A DNA stretch of 64,000 nt from Maribacter algarum (ex Zhang et al. 2020) (GCF_005885635.1 NZ_VATY01000001.1:682001-746000), one strand, 5' to 3'; positions 8,595-19,200 are shown, numbered from the stretch's first letter. Program-made: numbers and translations. The notes: generated from the letters alone by a model not told the origin.

Positions 8595-11500
8595 TGCTTT
8601 ATAATTTTATAAGTTTCTACTTTTCCATTTATAGTAATGTACAAGAGGTACATTCCGGTTTGTAAATCATCGGCATTTAGGGTAATGGTTGTTTCTCCTG
8701 ACTCAACCATTTTCTGCATTACTGTCCTACCTTCAAAAGTGTTCAATTGCACCCCTATTTTTCTTTCGGATGCCCTACTGAGTTGAACCGTAATCTCTCC
8801 CGTGCTAACCGGATTTGGATAAACTACTACACTCGCACCTAAATCGATAGTTTCCTTGTAAACACCCTGACATTCCTTTTCTGTTTTTACGGTGAGTTTA
8901 GTACGTTCCGATTTAATAGGAAGTGTAATCTCTGCATCAGAAGTAGTAAATACTTCATCGTTCAGATTAATAATGTAGGAATCACTCCCTGATAAATTAA
9001 GAGTAACTGTTCGAGCCGTTAAATTTGTTTTCGATGAAACTCCCAAAGCTTCCGGTTCTGCAACCACAACATCAAAACAGTTTTCATATCCGGCTTGGCC
9101 TTGTACAGTTATACAGACTTTATAAGTGCCACCCTGCAAATCTGGAATCTGAACACCAGTATTCGTAAAATCTCCAGAAGCATCCACGCCATTACCTGTA
9201 ATTATTGCCGTATAACTATAGTTTGCAATGGCGGTGATTTCAATGCTTCCGTTATTACTATTTCTACAAGATTCTCCTTTTGATCGTATTCTAAAATTAT
9301 CCGCTGGCAAAGAGAAAATCTCACAACCTGTGGCATCGACCGTTGTGTTTGGTGGTGTATTCGGACACTGGTCTTCTCCATCCAATACACCATCGCCATC
9401 AGCGTCATTAGGGTTCGTTGGCCCAGCTGTTCCGATGGTCACTGTAAAATCTTTTGTTGAACCATCTTCGGCTGTAACACGATATACCACAGCATTAGTA
9501 AAATCATTTATGTTTACGCCACTTTGCTGTGTCGTACCCGCAATCGAGACCGCTGCCTTAGCAGAATTAGCAAAAGTCGCCACCAAATTTTGTCTGTTGA
9601 TATTTGCGGGAAGGTCTACGGATATTTGATTGCCATTGATGACACCTACCGCTGCAGGATTGACTACATTAAATCTAAAGTCAGTAATTTCTTTTTCACT
9701 ACTCAAAGTGCTACGCTGACCCACCGTATACCATATACCCCATTTTCCATTGGGAATAAGTTCTGAAGGATTTCCTGTCGGACTAATTTTATCCGCAGCC
9801 AGATTAATTGCCAAGATATCTTCATCACCATTATTAAAAGAGTCGAAAATCAGCTTGTCATCGGTTTTGGAATAATTCGGGAAGCCTAATTTATTATTTT
9901 GATATACCGTTCGAATATCCCCTGTTTCAATGTTTACAGCAATTACTTCATAGGTATCATCATTCTCATCAAAAACATCAAAAGCCAATACGTTTCCTGA
10001 AGTTTTTGAAAAAGAGGGGTTACCAATACTAACACCTTCCGGAAGGTTTGTAAATAGTTTTTGAATGCTTCCATCTCCGAAAGAGCTACTTTGATTATCC
10101 CAAACTTTTAGGGCCCCAACATCCCAGTAATCAATATCATTTCCGTTGCCATTATCGATACGATTTAAGGCATCGTAAATAAGATATTCTCCCGAATAAT
10201 CCCATTCTATAGCATCAGGGTATAAAACCTCTCCCGTAGTAATACCCGTATCTGAAGTAGTCGGGTTAAAGAGCTCAAAAGCCTGTGATTCACTACTAAT
10301 TAAATCCGATATATAGATAATATTACTTTGGTCATTTCGAATTGCTGCAAGTTTGGTTCCATCTTTTGAAAGAGATACCTGTGACCAGATTTGTTCATTA
10401 GAAAGCACCGTTTCCTCAGAACCGCTAGTTCTTAAGGTGACCGCATTAACCGTATTACTCTCAGTAACAAAAATTGCAAGACTACCATCATCGGCTACAC
10501 TTGGTTTGCGAAAAACCCGAGTGGTAGTCAAGGGAACAAAATTCTCTCCGTTCGTATCGGATATGTAAAGTGTATTTTGGTCAGAATCACGAATATCAAG
10601 GCTTAAGATAAAATCATCTCCACTAGCTGTTGGAATATCATTATCAGTGTCAGTACCTGTTCCGTCAGTAATACCTACAGTGTCAAAAGCAGTTTCTGCT
10701 GCTTGCACCTCAGCAGAACCTGCACCATGTAAATCAGTGGCCGACCGTAGTATGGAAAGCCGCAAATCAATGAACTGCGAAGATTTGGTAAGGTAATTAT
10801 CCAAAGCCCTATAATAGACTTGCTCCGCTTTATCCTTGCCTATTGCAGTAGCAAAGAGATAGTAGGCACGATTGAGTATACCGCTATTGATATGAACACC
10901 CCCGTTATCTTGCTCACCGGTGTAGAACTCGGACATATCCTTTGGTTGCCATCCATTTTCACCTAAGCCATTTCTACCATTATTTGGGTTTTGCATATCG
11001 CGCATAGCACCCGATGGGAAGTATTCTGTATTCACGATATCTTCGGCAAGTTTCCAGTCGTCTCGATCAATCATGGCACCAAAAATATCCGCAAAGGATT
11101 CATTGATTGCCCCTGATTGATTGCGGTATTCTAATTTGGCCGTATTTCCGATGACGCCGTGTGACATTTCATGTCCACCAACATCAAGCGCACCCGCAAA
11201 AGGTTTAAATGCCACACGACCATTTCCGTAGAACATAGCTTTACCGTTCCAGAAGGCATTTTCTAAAGCTCCTCCTTCTTCGTCACCAACATTGATAAAT
11301 GAAATAACACTGCCCCCCTGCCCATTAATCGAATTTCTATTAAAAGTCGTTCTAAAATATTCATAAGAGATATCAGCATTATAATGTGCTGAAACCCCAT
11401 TTGCATTATTCCAGGTGTTACCACTGGAGGTTACATGAAAAATCTGCACTCCAGGTTGAGAAGCTTCACCTCTAAGGTCGAGGGTCATTATTCCGCCAAC

Positions 11501-12544
11501 AGGATTATCAGGCAGTTCCGATTGCCCTGCATTGAACATTGGTTTCGAAGTATCGATTAAATAGTTTTGGGTACCATTGCTCCACGTATTTAACTGGCGG
11601 TTAACACCATTCAAATCTGCGCCACTCGTATTAGTCGGAGGCAAAGGACGTGGATTTTTCTTTTCTTTATGCTCCTCATTAAAATCATAGTGAAACGTAC
11701 AAGTATGGTAGTACTTATCAATGACCTTGCCCGTATTTGCGTCGATAAAATATTCCCATCTGTCCATAACACTAGGAAAAACGGTGATATGCCTTGTCAA
11801 AATATCTTGCCCATTTAAAGAATAGATAATCAATTCTTCCTCAGGCGAAGAAGGGGTCAGTAAATCACTTAATCTTGATTTAGCAGTTATCGTTTTCGGT
11901 AAGGCTTTACCCAAATCAATTTCAATATTTGAAAGTGCTTTATGAAATGAAATTTTAGGCGTCACGCTTTCCAACTTGGGCGTCGGTTTACTTCTGCCGT
12001 TGAACGCTTGTACCTGTCTTTTTTTGTTTAGGTGCAGCACTACTTCGCTACCGTAGACTTTAACACCTTTGTAGACCTGTTGCATTTTAATGTGTATCTG
12101 TCCTAAATCATCTACTTTTTTCGAAATATTTTGAAATTCTTCAGAAGGATTAGCAACACGAAGAATTTCTTTAATATCTTCTAAATAATTTGCGCCCACA
12201 TTTTCAGCAGACTGGCTTTTAGCCGATATCTTGGCGGGTTCTGTCGCCTTACTTTCAATGAAAACGGGAAGTCCTTCCTCAGAAGATTTCAAAACCCTAT
12301 GCTCATATAAAGATGGAGCGCCCTTCAAACTAAAAACCGAAGGCATTTGATAATTTGTTCTTCCTTTCGTAATTACGCTTTGCTTTGCTTTTACGTTTAG
12401 CTTCGAAAAATCGAAGCTTATGTTTTGAGCAGTTTTGGCTGTCGCAGTCGATTCACGTTTCTTATCATCAAAAGTGGACTGGGCATTAGTTAATAACCCA
12501 ACAAACAGAAATCCGAAGAGAAATAATAGTAGTTGTTTTTTCAT
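8591..12544 (-). CDS. Secreted M4 (thermolysin-type) metallopeptidase with type IX sorting domain
   Basis: Extracellular zinc endopeptidase of 1317 residues, starting at the ATG at 12544 rather than the GTG one codon earlier. Modules in order: signal peptide; FTP/PepSY-like propeptide (about 80-270); M4 catalytic domain with His458-Glu459-x-x-His462 (HEMSHGVIG), third ligand Glu482 (NESFADIFG) and the catalytic-His motif DNGGVHINSG; WD40/PD40-like propeller repeats (about 640-930); a DUF5018-like segment; a calcium-binding thrombospondin type-3 repeat (DADGDGVLDGEDQCP); a SprB-like repeat; and a C-terminal T9SS signal (VVYPNPVSTGEITVQL to KIIKQ). M4 enzymes are usually 500-600 residues, so the C-terminal extension is large. 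It is middle gene of an operon with lipoproteins on both sides. Confidence 0.93.
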   Translation of the reverse strand: MKKQLLLFLFGFLFVGLLTNAQSTFDDKKRESTATAKTAQNISFDFSKLNVKAKQSVITKGRTNYQMPSVFSLKGAPSLYEHRVLKSSEEGLPVFIESKATEPAKISAKSQSAENVGANYLEDIKEILRVANPSEEFQNISKKVDDLGQIHIKMQQVYKGVKVYGSEVVLHLNKKRQVQAFNGRSKPTPKLESVTPKISFHKALSNIEIDLGKALPKTITAKSRLSDLLTPSSPEEELIIYSLNGQDILTRHITVFPSVMDRWEYFIDANTGKVIDKYYHTCTFHYDFNEEHKEKKNPRPLPPTNTSGADLNGVNRQLNTWSNGTQNYLIDTSKPMFNAGQSELPDNPVGGIMTLDLRGEASQPGVQIFHVTSSGNTWNNANGVSAHYNADISYEYFRTTFNRNSINGQGGSVISFINVGDEEGGALENAFWNGKAMFYGNGRVAFKPFAGALDVGGHEMSHGVIGNTAKLEYRNQSGAINESFADIFGAMIDRDDWKLAEDIVNTEYFPSGAMRDMQNPNNGRNGLGENGWQPKDMSEFYTGEQDNGGVHINSGILNRAYYLFATAIGKDKAEQVYYRALDNYLTKSSQFIDLRLSILRSATDLHGAGSAEVQAAETAFDTVGITDGTGTDTDNDIPTASGDDFILSLDIRDSDQNTLYISDTNGENFVPLTTTRVFRKPSVADDGSLAIFVTESNTVNAVTLRTSGSEETVLSNEQIWSQVSLSKDGTKLAAIRNDQSNIIYISDLISSESQAFELFNPTTSDTGITTGEVLYPDAIEWDYSGEYLIYDALNRIDNGNGNDIDYWDVGALKVWDNQSSSFGDGSIQKLFTNLPEGVSIGNPSFSKTSGNVLAFDVFDENDDTYEVIAVNIETGDIRTVYQNNKLGFPNYSKTDDKLIFDSFNNGDEDILAINLAADKISPTGNPSELIPNGKWGIWYTVGQRSTLSSEKEITDFRFNVVNPAAVGVINGNQISVDLPANINRQNLVATFANSAKAAVSIAGTTQQSGVNINDFTNAVVYRVTAEDGSTKDFTVTIGTAGPTNPNDADGDGVLDGEDQCPNTPPNTTVDATGCEIFSLPADNFRIRSKGESCRNSNNGSIEITAIANYSYTAIITGNGVDASGDFTNTGVQIPDLQGGTYKVCITVQGQAGYENCFDVVVAEPEALGVSSKTNLTARTVTLNLSGSDSYIINLNDEVFTTSDAEITLPIKSERTKLTVKTEKECQGVYKETIDLGASVVVYPNPVSTGEITVQLSRASERKIGVQLNTFEGRTVMQKMVESGETTITLNADDLQTGMYLLYITINGKVETYKIIKQ

Positions 12545-12549
12545 CACAA

Positions 12550-12969
12550 TTATTTTATAGCTGTTCTAAGTTCTTTGTAAAAATCTTTGCACTCACTTGA
12601 AATCTCATGGTCATTTGAACCCCAAGTCACCCGATACCGTTCTTCGCCTTTTACCTCTTCCAAGAAATAATACATATTTCCCGGATGGTTAAAACTCATT
12701 TCGGAGAGTTTTAATGAATCCATCTTTTGAAAACAAGAAGTAGCTTCCTTCTTGCTAAGACTTTTGATTTCGGAATTCTCTTTTGTCAAAGAATTGTTGT
12801 AGAATACTTGTCCATTTTCCAACAAGGTATAGGTAGTTACTTCCCCAGAAATTCCTCCACCTCTGCCAAAAATCAATTGCTTGCCTGGTAATGTGTCAAG
12901 TGTATATTGTTGTGATTTACAACTAAGAAGCATTATTGAAAAAAGGCTAAAAAGGAATATAAGTCGCAT
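12550..12969 (-). CDS. Small lipoprotein, possibly an emfourin-like M4 peptidase inhibitor
   Basis: A 139-residue lipoprotein (signal peptide with lipobox MLLSC at about 17). Its stop lies 5 bp before the ATG of the M4 peptidase, so it is the first gene of that operon. The mature part has FGRGGGISGEVTTYTLLENG, a helix (SLSKKEATSCFQKMDSL), then FNHPGNMYYFLE, ERYRVTWGSND and a C-terminal helix. That order, a Gly-rich GGxxG start, a helix, a beta hairpin and a helix, resembles emfourin (M4in), a protein inhibitor encoded beside some M4 peptidases. The resemblance is of layout only; the lipoprotein and the operon are seen directly. Confidence 0.7.
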   Translation of the reverse strand: MRLIFLFSLFSIMLLSCKSQQYTLDTLPGKQLIFGRGGGISGEVTTYTLLENGQVFYNNSLTKENSEIKSLSKKEATSCFQKMDSLKLSEMSFNHPGNMYYFLEEVKGEERYRVTWGSNDHEISSECKDFYKELRTAIK

Positions 12970-13086
12970 CGGTCGTTATTTTAAAAATCGTTGATTTCGG
13001 AATAATTGAAAGCACCAATTTTATGATAGGACCAAAGTAGATAAAACCTATCCTCGAAGAAATACCCTATTGATTGTATTTTTTTC

Positions 13087-13102
13087 TACTGGTTTTCCAG
13101 TA
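13087..13102. promoter_or_regulatory. Perfect 16-bp palindrome between the M4 operon and kinase 2
   Basis: TACTGGTTTTCCAGTA is a perfect inverted repeat with 6-bp arms and a 4-bp spacer, preceded by GTATTTTTTTC as at 4264. It lies 118 bp before the lipoprotein/M4 operon and 78 bp before the kinase. TATACTTG (13131-13138) downstream resembles a -7 box for the kinase gene. Confidence 0.65.
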
Positions 13103-13180
13103 TATTGAATGTAAGGTATTTATAGTACCATATACTTGTGTTATATTGGACTTAACAAAATCAATAAACCACCATATTAA

Positions 13181-15193
13181 ATGCGTCTTTCATTACTATT
13201 TAGTGTAATTCTTCTACCCTTCTTGGTTTTTAGCCAGACGGAAAAGGAGCAATATATAGATAGCCTGCAGCAAGTACTTGAAGACCTAAGATATCTTGAA
13301 AAAGAACAACAAGATGCAGATATTTTAAATCATAAGGTCGAATTACTCTGCATCCTCGCTAGAGAATTCGACGGCATTGATTCTACCAAAACTTTTGACT
13401 TTGCCCATGAGGCCCTAAAAATAAGTAAACAGAATAAATATGGTAAAGGCATAGTCGATGCAAATTTCACCTTAGGCAGGGCATTCATGTATATTGACCA
13501 ACAAAAAGCTGAATACCACTTAGAGAAGGGCTATAAATTGGCCAATCAGCTCATTAAAAGTGATTCTTCTATTCCGTTATTAAAATTATGGGCGAATGGA
13601 ACTTATAACCTCGGACTCACATATGGTACTCTCGGGAAACACAAGAAAGAAATTGAATTTACTGATAAGATAATACCCGTTGTGAAAAAACTGGGGGATA
13701 GCCTTTTTTTAGCTAATATTTATACCAATTTAGGAGTCAAATATATAAATCTTGCAAATTACAATAAGGGTTATCAAAGCATCTACAAGGGAAGAGAAAT
13801 CTATAAATTACTTAATGATCCTCAAGAAACCACATTTAATGTTATTCAACTAGCGCAGGCTTATGAAGGTTTAGACTCTCTCGGGCAAATGAAAAAAACA
13901 TTGGCCGAGGCAAAGGTGCTCCTAGAAAAGCACCCTAATGTTTTTGATAGTTTCAATTATAACCTACAAGAAAGCCAATATTACATACGCACCAAAAAGC
14001 CTGAAGATGCCGTGAAATCCCTTGATGAGATTTTAGGTTTAGTAGAAAACGATAAGAATTCAACACTATACGGAATAGTAATGCAACGTTATTCGAGAGC
14101 ATACGAGGCGATGAAAGATTTTAAAAGCGCTACTTCCTTCACTGGAAAATATATTGAAAATTCGAAAGCTACAGACAGAGGTATGAGTTGGTTTCAAGGA
14201 CTTTATCAACGCTCTAGACAATATGCGGCAATGGCCAACTATGAGAATGCCTATAAAGACCTCTTAAATGCGGTCGATATTTATGACAGTTTAGAAACCA
14301 TAAAAACCGTTGCAAAACTTGAAGAGTTAAATTTAAAGTATGAAACTGCCCAACGTGAAAAGGAAATCCTTGGATTAAAAGTTAAAAACGAAGAGAAAAA
14401 ATCTCAAGCCTACCTACTCGGAGGTATCGCAAGCATACTTTGCCTTTTGCTTTTCGGAGGATACTACGTTTATAGCCAAAGAATGCGTAAAGCAAGAAAA
14501 AAAGAAAGAGAACGCGAAGCTGAAGTGGAGCTACTTAAACAAGAGCAGCAGAATAAAATTTTCTCTGCTATGATAGAAGGTCAGGAGAAAGAACGAAAAC
14601 GACTTGCTATTGACTTACATGATGGACTTGGAGGACGCCTTTCAGGAATCAGCATGAATCTATCCAAATTGGATAAAGATGAGCCGAAGCAATACCCGAA
14701 AAAACAATTGCAAAAGGTCATGAAAGATTTAAATGATTCCTTGACCGAATTGCGCAGTATAGCTCGCAATATGATGCCAGAAACTTTGGTTAAATTCGGA
14801 CTTCAAGCAGCGCTAAAAGATTATTGTAGCAGTATGACCGGTAGTGAAACCAAAGTCACCTTACAATTCTACGGCACTGATAAAGGAATAAATATTAACC
14901 AACAAGTGACCATGTATCGCGTGATACAAGAATTGATAAACAATGCCATAAAACATGCCAAGGCAACAGAGGTTTTAGTGCAATTTATGAGAGAAGACAA
15001 TCAGGTAGACATTACCGTTGAAGATAATGGGGTTGGTTTTGATAAAAGTAAAAGCTTAAAGCAGAAAGATTCGGGTATGGGGTTATCGAATCTACAAACC
15101 AGAGTAGCTTACCTAAAAGGAAATATTGATTTTGAAAGCGAAGAAAATGAAGGCACAACAGTCAACGTACACATTAACATCGATGCAGCATAA
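13181..15193 (+). CDS. TPR-containing sensor histidine kinase, second paralogue
   Basis: A 670-residue kinase with the same layout as the one at 4352. It has a signal peptide (FLVFSQ), periplasmic tetratricopeptide repeats, a membrane helix at about 412-432 (GGIASILCLLLFGGYYVY), a charged coiled coil, and HisKA_3 with QEKERKRLAIDLHDGLGGRL (His480). The HATPase_c domain has ELINNAIKHAKATE and VEDNGVGFD. The response regulator begins inside its last codons. It is divergent from the M4 operon with the palindrome at 13087 between them, so the kinase probably controls the protease. Confidence 0.93.
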   Translation: MRLSLLFSVILLPFLVFSQTEKEQYIDSLQQVLEDLRYLEKEQQDADILNHKVELLCILAREFDGIDSTKTFDFAHEALKISKQNKYGKGIVDANFTLGRAFMYIDQQKAEYHLEKGYKLANQLIKSDSSIPLLKLWANGTYNLGLTYGTLGKHKKEIEFTDKIIPVVKKLGDSLFLANIYTNLGVKYINLANYNKGYQSIYKGREIYKLLNDPQETTFNVIQLAQAYEGLDSLGQMKKTLAEAKVLLEKHPNVFDSFNYNLQESQYYIRTKKPEDAVKSLDEILGLVENDKNSTLYGIVMQRYSRAYEAMKDFKSATSFTGKYIENSKATDRGMSWFQGLYQRSRQYAAMANYENAYKDLLNAVDIYDSLETIKTVAKLEELNLKYETAQREKEILGLKVKNEEKKSQAYLLGGIASILCLLLFGGYYVYSQRMRKARKKEREREAEVELLKQEQQNKIFSAMIEGQEKERKRLAIDLHDGLGGRLSGISMNLSKLDKDEPKQYPKKQLQKVMKDLNDSLTELRSIARNMMPETLVKFGLQAALKDYCSSMTGSETKVTLQFYGTDKGININQQVTMYRVIQELINNAIKHAKATEVLVQFMREDNQVDITVEDNGVGFDKSKSLKQKDSGMGLSNLQTRVAYLKGNIDFESEENEGTTVNVHINIDAA

Positions 15194-15818
15194 ACCAATT
15201 AGTGTTCTTATTGTAGATGATCACCCTATGGTGATTGAGGGACTTAAGATGCTCTTAAACGATAATGATTCGGTAGAAGTGAGGACCCACTTCACTAATG
15301 GAAAAGACACCCTTGATTTCCTTGAAAAAGAAATTGTTGATGTTATTCTATTGGATGTGAACTTGCCCGATATCAATGGAGTTGAAATGGTCAAATTTAT
15401 TCTTGACAAACGAGCTACTATTAAAATTCTAGGTTTAAGTACCTATAGTGAACCCAGCATCATAAATCAGATGATAAAAAACGGTGTAAAAGGATATCTT
15501 CTAAAAAATGCAACCTCTGATGAGTTGGCAAATGCTATAACTCAGGTAAATGATGGCAATTTTTACTTCGGAAGTGAAGTACAGAAAATACTCGCAGATT
15601 CAGTGACTCAAGAGAGTAAAGACCTTCCAAAACTAACCAGAAGAGAAACACATATTCTCCGTTTGATTGCTGATGGAAAAACCACGAACATTATTGCCGA
15701 AGAGCTTTTTATAAGTCCATTGACCGTTGAAACCCATCGCAGAAACCTCATGCAAAAAATGGAGGTTTCAAATGCGGCCTCCTTAATTAAGATTGCTGTT
15801 GAGCGGAAGTTGATTTAA
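15183..15818 (+). CDS. NarL/LuxR-family response regulator, second paralogue
   Basis: A 211-residue regulator. The ATG at 15183 (MQHKPISVLIVDDHP) is chosen over one at 15126 because it gives the same N-terminus and length as the paralogue and places the phospho-acceptor at Asp58 (ILLDVNLPD). The C-terminal helix-turn-helix is LTRRETHILRLIADGKTTN followed by ISPLTVETHRRNL, almost the same recognition helix as in the protein at 6349. It overlaps the kinase gene by 11 bp. A perfect terminator lies about 105 nt after the stop. Confidence 0.94.
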   Translation: MQHKPISVLIVDDHPMVIEGLKMLLNDNDSVEVRTHFTNGKDTLDFLEKEIVDVILLDVNLPDINGVEMVKFILDKRATIKILGLSTYSEPSIINQMIKNGVKGYLLKNATSDELANAITQVNDGNFYFGSEVQKILADSVTQESKDLPKLTRRETHILRLIADGKTTNIIAEELFISPLTVETHRRNLMQKMEVSNAASLIKIAVERKLI

Positions 15819-15922
15819 TTATTTCCGTTTTAATATTTAAGTTCTGGCGCTGGAAAGTAAGAACGTATGATTACCTCTAGCTTAAGAAGAAAATTAATTC
15901 ATCTAGACAAAAGTATAATTTG

Positions 15923-15954
15923 AAAAACCTACTCATAGCTATGAGTAGGTTTTT
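15923..15954 (+). terminator. Strong terminator after the second two-component system
   Basis: A 32-nt perfect palindrome: AAAAACCTACTCATAG pairs with its complement, ending in GGTTTTT. Because it is symmetrical it can act on both strands. Confidence 0.85.
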
Positions 15955-16281
15955 GTTTACTATGCATTTAACAACTGATTTTATCTAACTCTGTTTACCA
16001 TGAAATCTTTAACTTTTTAACACAAAAACTAGATAATCTATTTTTTATAATCAAATCTATTCTTATATTCGTTAACGTTAACGTTTTTATTGTGTACGTT
16101 AACGAATTATGTTTTAATCAAATAGTTTACAAAACAACCTTCAAAATTCTTACTTATTTATTGTCACAATCAAAACCATTATGCTGCACACAAATAAAAG
16201 TCCTTGACATATTGATTTCCTAAGCAAGTACTCCTCCCCCAGCTTACAACTACTCAATTAACAATCTAACACTAATATGAT
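15955..16281. other. Regulatory region of the first SusC/SusD operon
   Basis: There is no gene in this stretch. It holds the LacI-type operators at 16070-16104 and a leader of about 180 nt before SusC. One 18-codon frame near 15865, just before the terminator, was judged spurious. Confidence 0.6.
16070..16104. promoter_or_regulatory. LacI-type operators upstream of SusC/SusD pair 1
   Basis: CGTTAACGTTAACG (16070-16083) is two overlapping CGTTAACG palindromes. A third CGTTAACG lies at 16097-16104, 21 bp (two helical turns) from the second. The same 14-mer occurs at 26713-26726 in the divergent promoter of the DUF1080 operon and uxaC. The central CG/GTTAAC symmetry suits LacI-family repressors, and one is encoded at 21144. 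Sites are seen; the match to this repressor is inferred. Confidence 0.75.
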
Positions 16282-19200
16282 ATGGAAAAACTACACTTAA
16301 AAAAACTAAAGCCAAAAGCGAGGGCCTTTCTACTAGCGCTATTATTGAGCATTTTGGGAGTGTCACCCGTTCTTGCTGAGCCAAATACCGAAATCGATAT
16401 TTCTAGTAGCGAAACATTTCAAACAACCGTTACGGGTACCATTACCGATGAAAACGGTGTGCCTCTATCAGGTGCCAGCATAGTAATAAAAGGTACTACT
16501 ACCGGCGCTGTTGCCGATTTTGACGGAAATTATTCTATTAGTGTTGCCTCAGATGGCGTTTTGGTATTTAGCTATGTAGGCTATGCTCCTAAAGAAATAT
16601 CAGTCAATGGAAGGTCAACGGTAAATGCCACTTTAGCACCAGATGCCTCCGCGTTGGACGAGGTTGTACTGGTTGGTTATGGTACTCAAAAGAAGGGTGA
16701 GGTAACTGGTGCGATTGAAACCGTTACAGCAGAACAACTAAGTATTGTACAAGTATCAAGTACTATTGAGGCTATCAAGGGACAAGTTGCCGGTGTCGAT
16801 GTACAAGCAACAGGTGGACGACCTGGCCAAAATCCAACTGTAAGAATTCGGGGTAGACGCTCTATTAGTGCCTCGAATGACCCCTTATATGTCGTGGATG
16901 GAATACCATTAATTGATGGCCCTGCATCAATGGCTGATATTAACCCAGACGATATTGCTTCCATGCAGGTACTTAAAGATGCAGCGGCTACAGCAGTCTA
17001 TGGTTCAAGAGGGGCAAACGGGGTAATCCTAGTTTCGACCAATCGCGGTCGAGTGGGAAAAACTAAAATTACCTATAGTGCGCGTTATGGGGTTACATCC
17101 GCAACGAGATTGGTGGATATGATGAACGGGGCGGAGTTCGCAGAACTAAAAAGAGAATCAAGACGTATCGGATGGAATGGTGCAATTCCTGCAGATACCG
17201 AAGTTTTCTTAGATCCCATTGAGTTAGAGTCCATCGCTCAGGGCAGATCTACAGACTATCAAGATTTGGTATTAGATAATGGTTGGCAGACCAATCACCA
17301 AATTGGAATAAGTGGTGGATCTGAAAACACAACTTTCAGCACCTCCATCGGCTACTTTAAAGAACAAGGTATTATTAGCAACCAAGATTTTGAAAGAATT
17401 TCAGGAAGAGTTAATGTAGATCATAAAATCAATGATATTTTCAAAGTTGGTGCCTCCTTTTTGGTTGCAAAAACTGAACAAAATTGGGGTTCCAATGCCA
17501 CCATGCAAGAAGCATTGGCAAATAACCCTCTGGGAGTACCACGGGATGCAGAAGGAGAATTGTTGTTCTTACCGACAAATGACGGAATTCGTACCAATCC
17601 ACTTAGTGAGTTGGTAGATGGTGCCTTTATTGATGAAAGACAACAAACTAGAATTTTCACACCTATTTATTTGGACATTAATATTTTGGAAGGGTTGAAA
17701 TGGACAACAACTTTTGGTCCTGATATTCGAATAGGTCGAAGGGGTACTTTTGCTGGCAGTTTGACCAACACCAACCGTGGTGGACCAGGTAGAGCTGGAA
17801 TAATCAATGTAAATGATTTCGGATATACCCTGGAGAACCTGCTAACTTATAATAAGGCCTTAACGGACAGACAAAATCTCAAGGTTACTTTACTTCAAAG
17901 TATTCAAAAGTCTCGATTAGAAGTTAATACCGGAAACGTCACAGGTATTCCTTACGAGTCGCAGTCTTTTTATAATTTGGGTTCAGCTACCGCCGGAGGT
18001 GTACTCGCATCCAGTTTAACAGAATGGGCCTTGGCCTCTTTCATGGGAAGAGTTAATTACGATTTCGATGGAAAATATTTATTCCAGGCTTCGTTAAGGG
18101 CAGATGGCTCTTCAAGATTAGCCCCTGGAAATCAATGGAAATATTTCCCTGGAATTTCTGCAGGATGGAGAATTGATCAAGAAGATTTCTTAGCCGACAC
18201 CTCGGTATCCGAGTTGAAATTGCGAGCATCTTACGGTCAAGTAGGTAACACTTCCGTTTTGCCATATCAAACTGCCGGTAGATTGGGTAGTACCGTTTAT
18301 GCTTTTGGAGAAGAGCCAGCCCTAGGTTTCGGATTGAATGAAATACCTAATGAAGATTTGACTTGGGAGGTTTCCAAAACATTTGACATTGGTCTTGACT
18401 ATGGATTTTTGAACAATCGAATTGTAGGATCAATCGATTATTTCAGAACCAATACTGATGATTTATTATTAGAGCGAGCCTTGCCTAGTACTTCTGGATA
18501 CTCCACGGTACTTCAAAATATCGGGTCGACCCAAACCAATGGTGTTGAATTTACAATTAGTGGTGGAATCATTGATAATGTTGGTGATGGTTTCAATTGG
18601 GATATTGACCTAAATATTTCAACTTATAAAGAAGAAATTACCGAACTGGCTTTGAAGGATGAAAATGGAAATCCCATAGATGATACTGGTAATAACTGGT
18701 TTATCGGTTCACCTATCAATGTATTCTTTGATTATGAAAAAATTGGAATTTGGCAGGCGAATGAGGAAGCAGCAGCACTTGCAGCAGAAAATAAGGTGCC
18801 AGGCGAAATTAAGCTGAAGGACCAGAATGGCGATGGAGTCATTACTCCAGATGATAGAATAATTCTAGGCTCAGACGTTCCAGATATTTATGGTGGATTC
18901 AATAATAAGTTTTCCTACAAAGGAATTGATCTAGGAATTTTCTTCACCTATAGATTAGGGCACATGCTACAGTCAAACTTTCATGCAGGTAACAATTCGC
19001 TTTTCGGTAGATATAACAATTTGGATGTTGATTATTGGACTATAGACAATCCCACGAATGCGTTCCCAAGACCTAATGAAAATCAAGAGCGTCCTAGGGA
19101 TGGTTCTACGCTAACCTATTTCGGTGGAGGTTTTCTTAAGCTAAGAAATATTTCATTGGGTTATACACTACCTGAATCGGTAACGGAAAAACTTGGAATG

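Noticed and set aside
9228-9629. 133-codon + strand frame inside the M4 peptidase
   Set aside because: It is antisense to clearly coding T9SS/DUF5018-like sequence with no protein features of its own.
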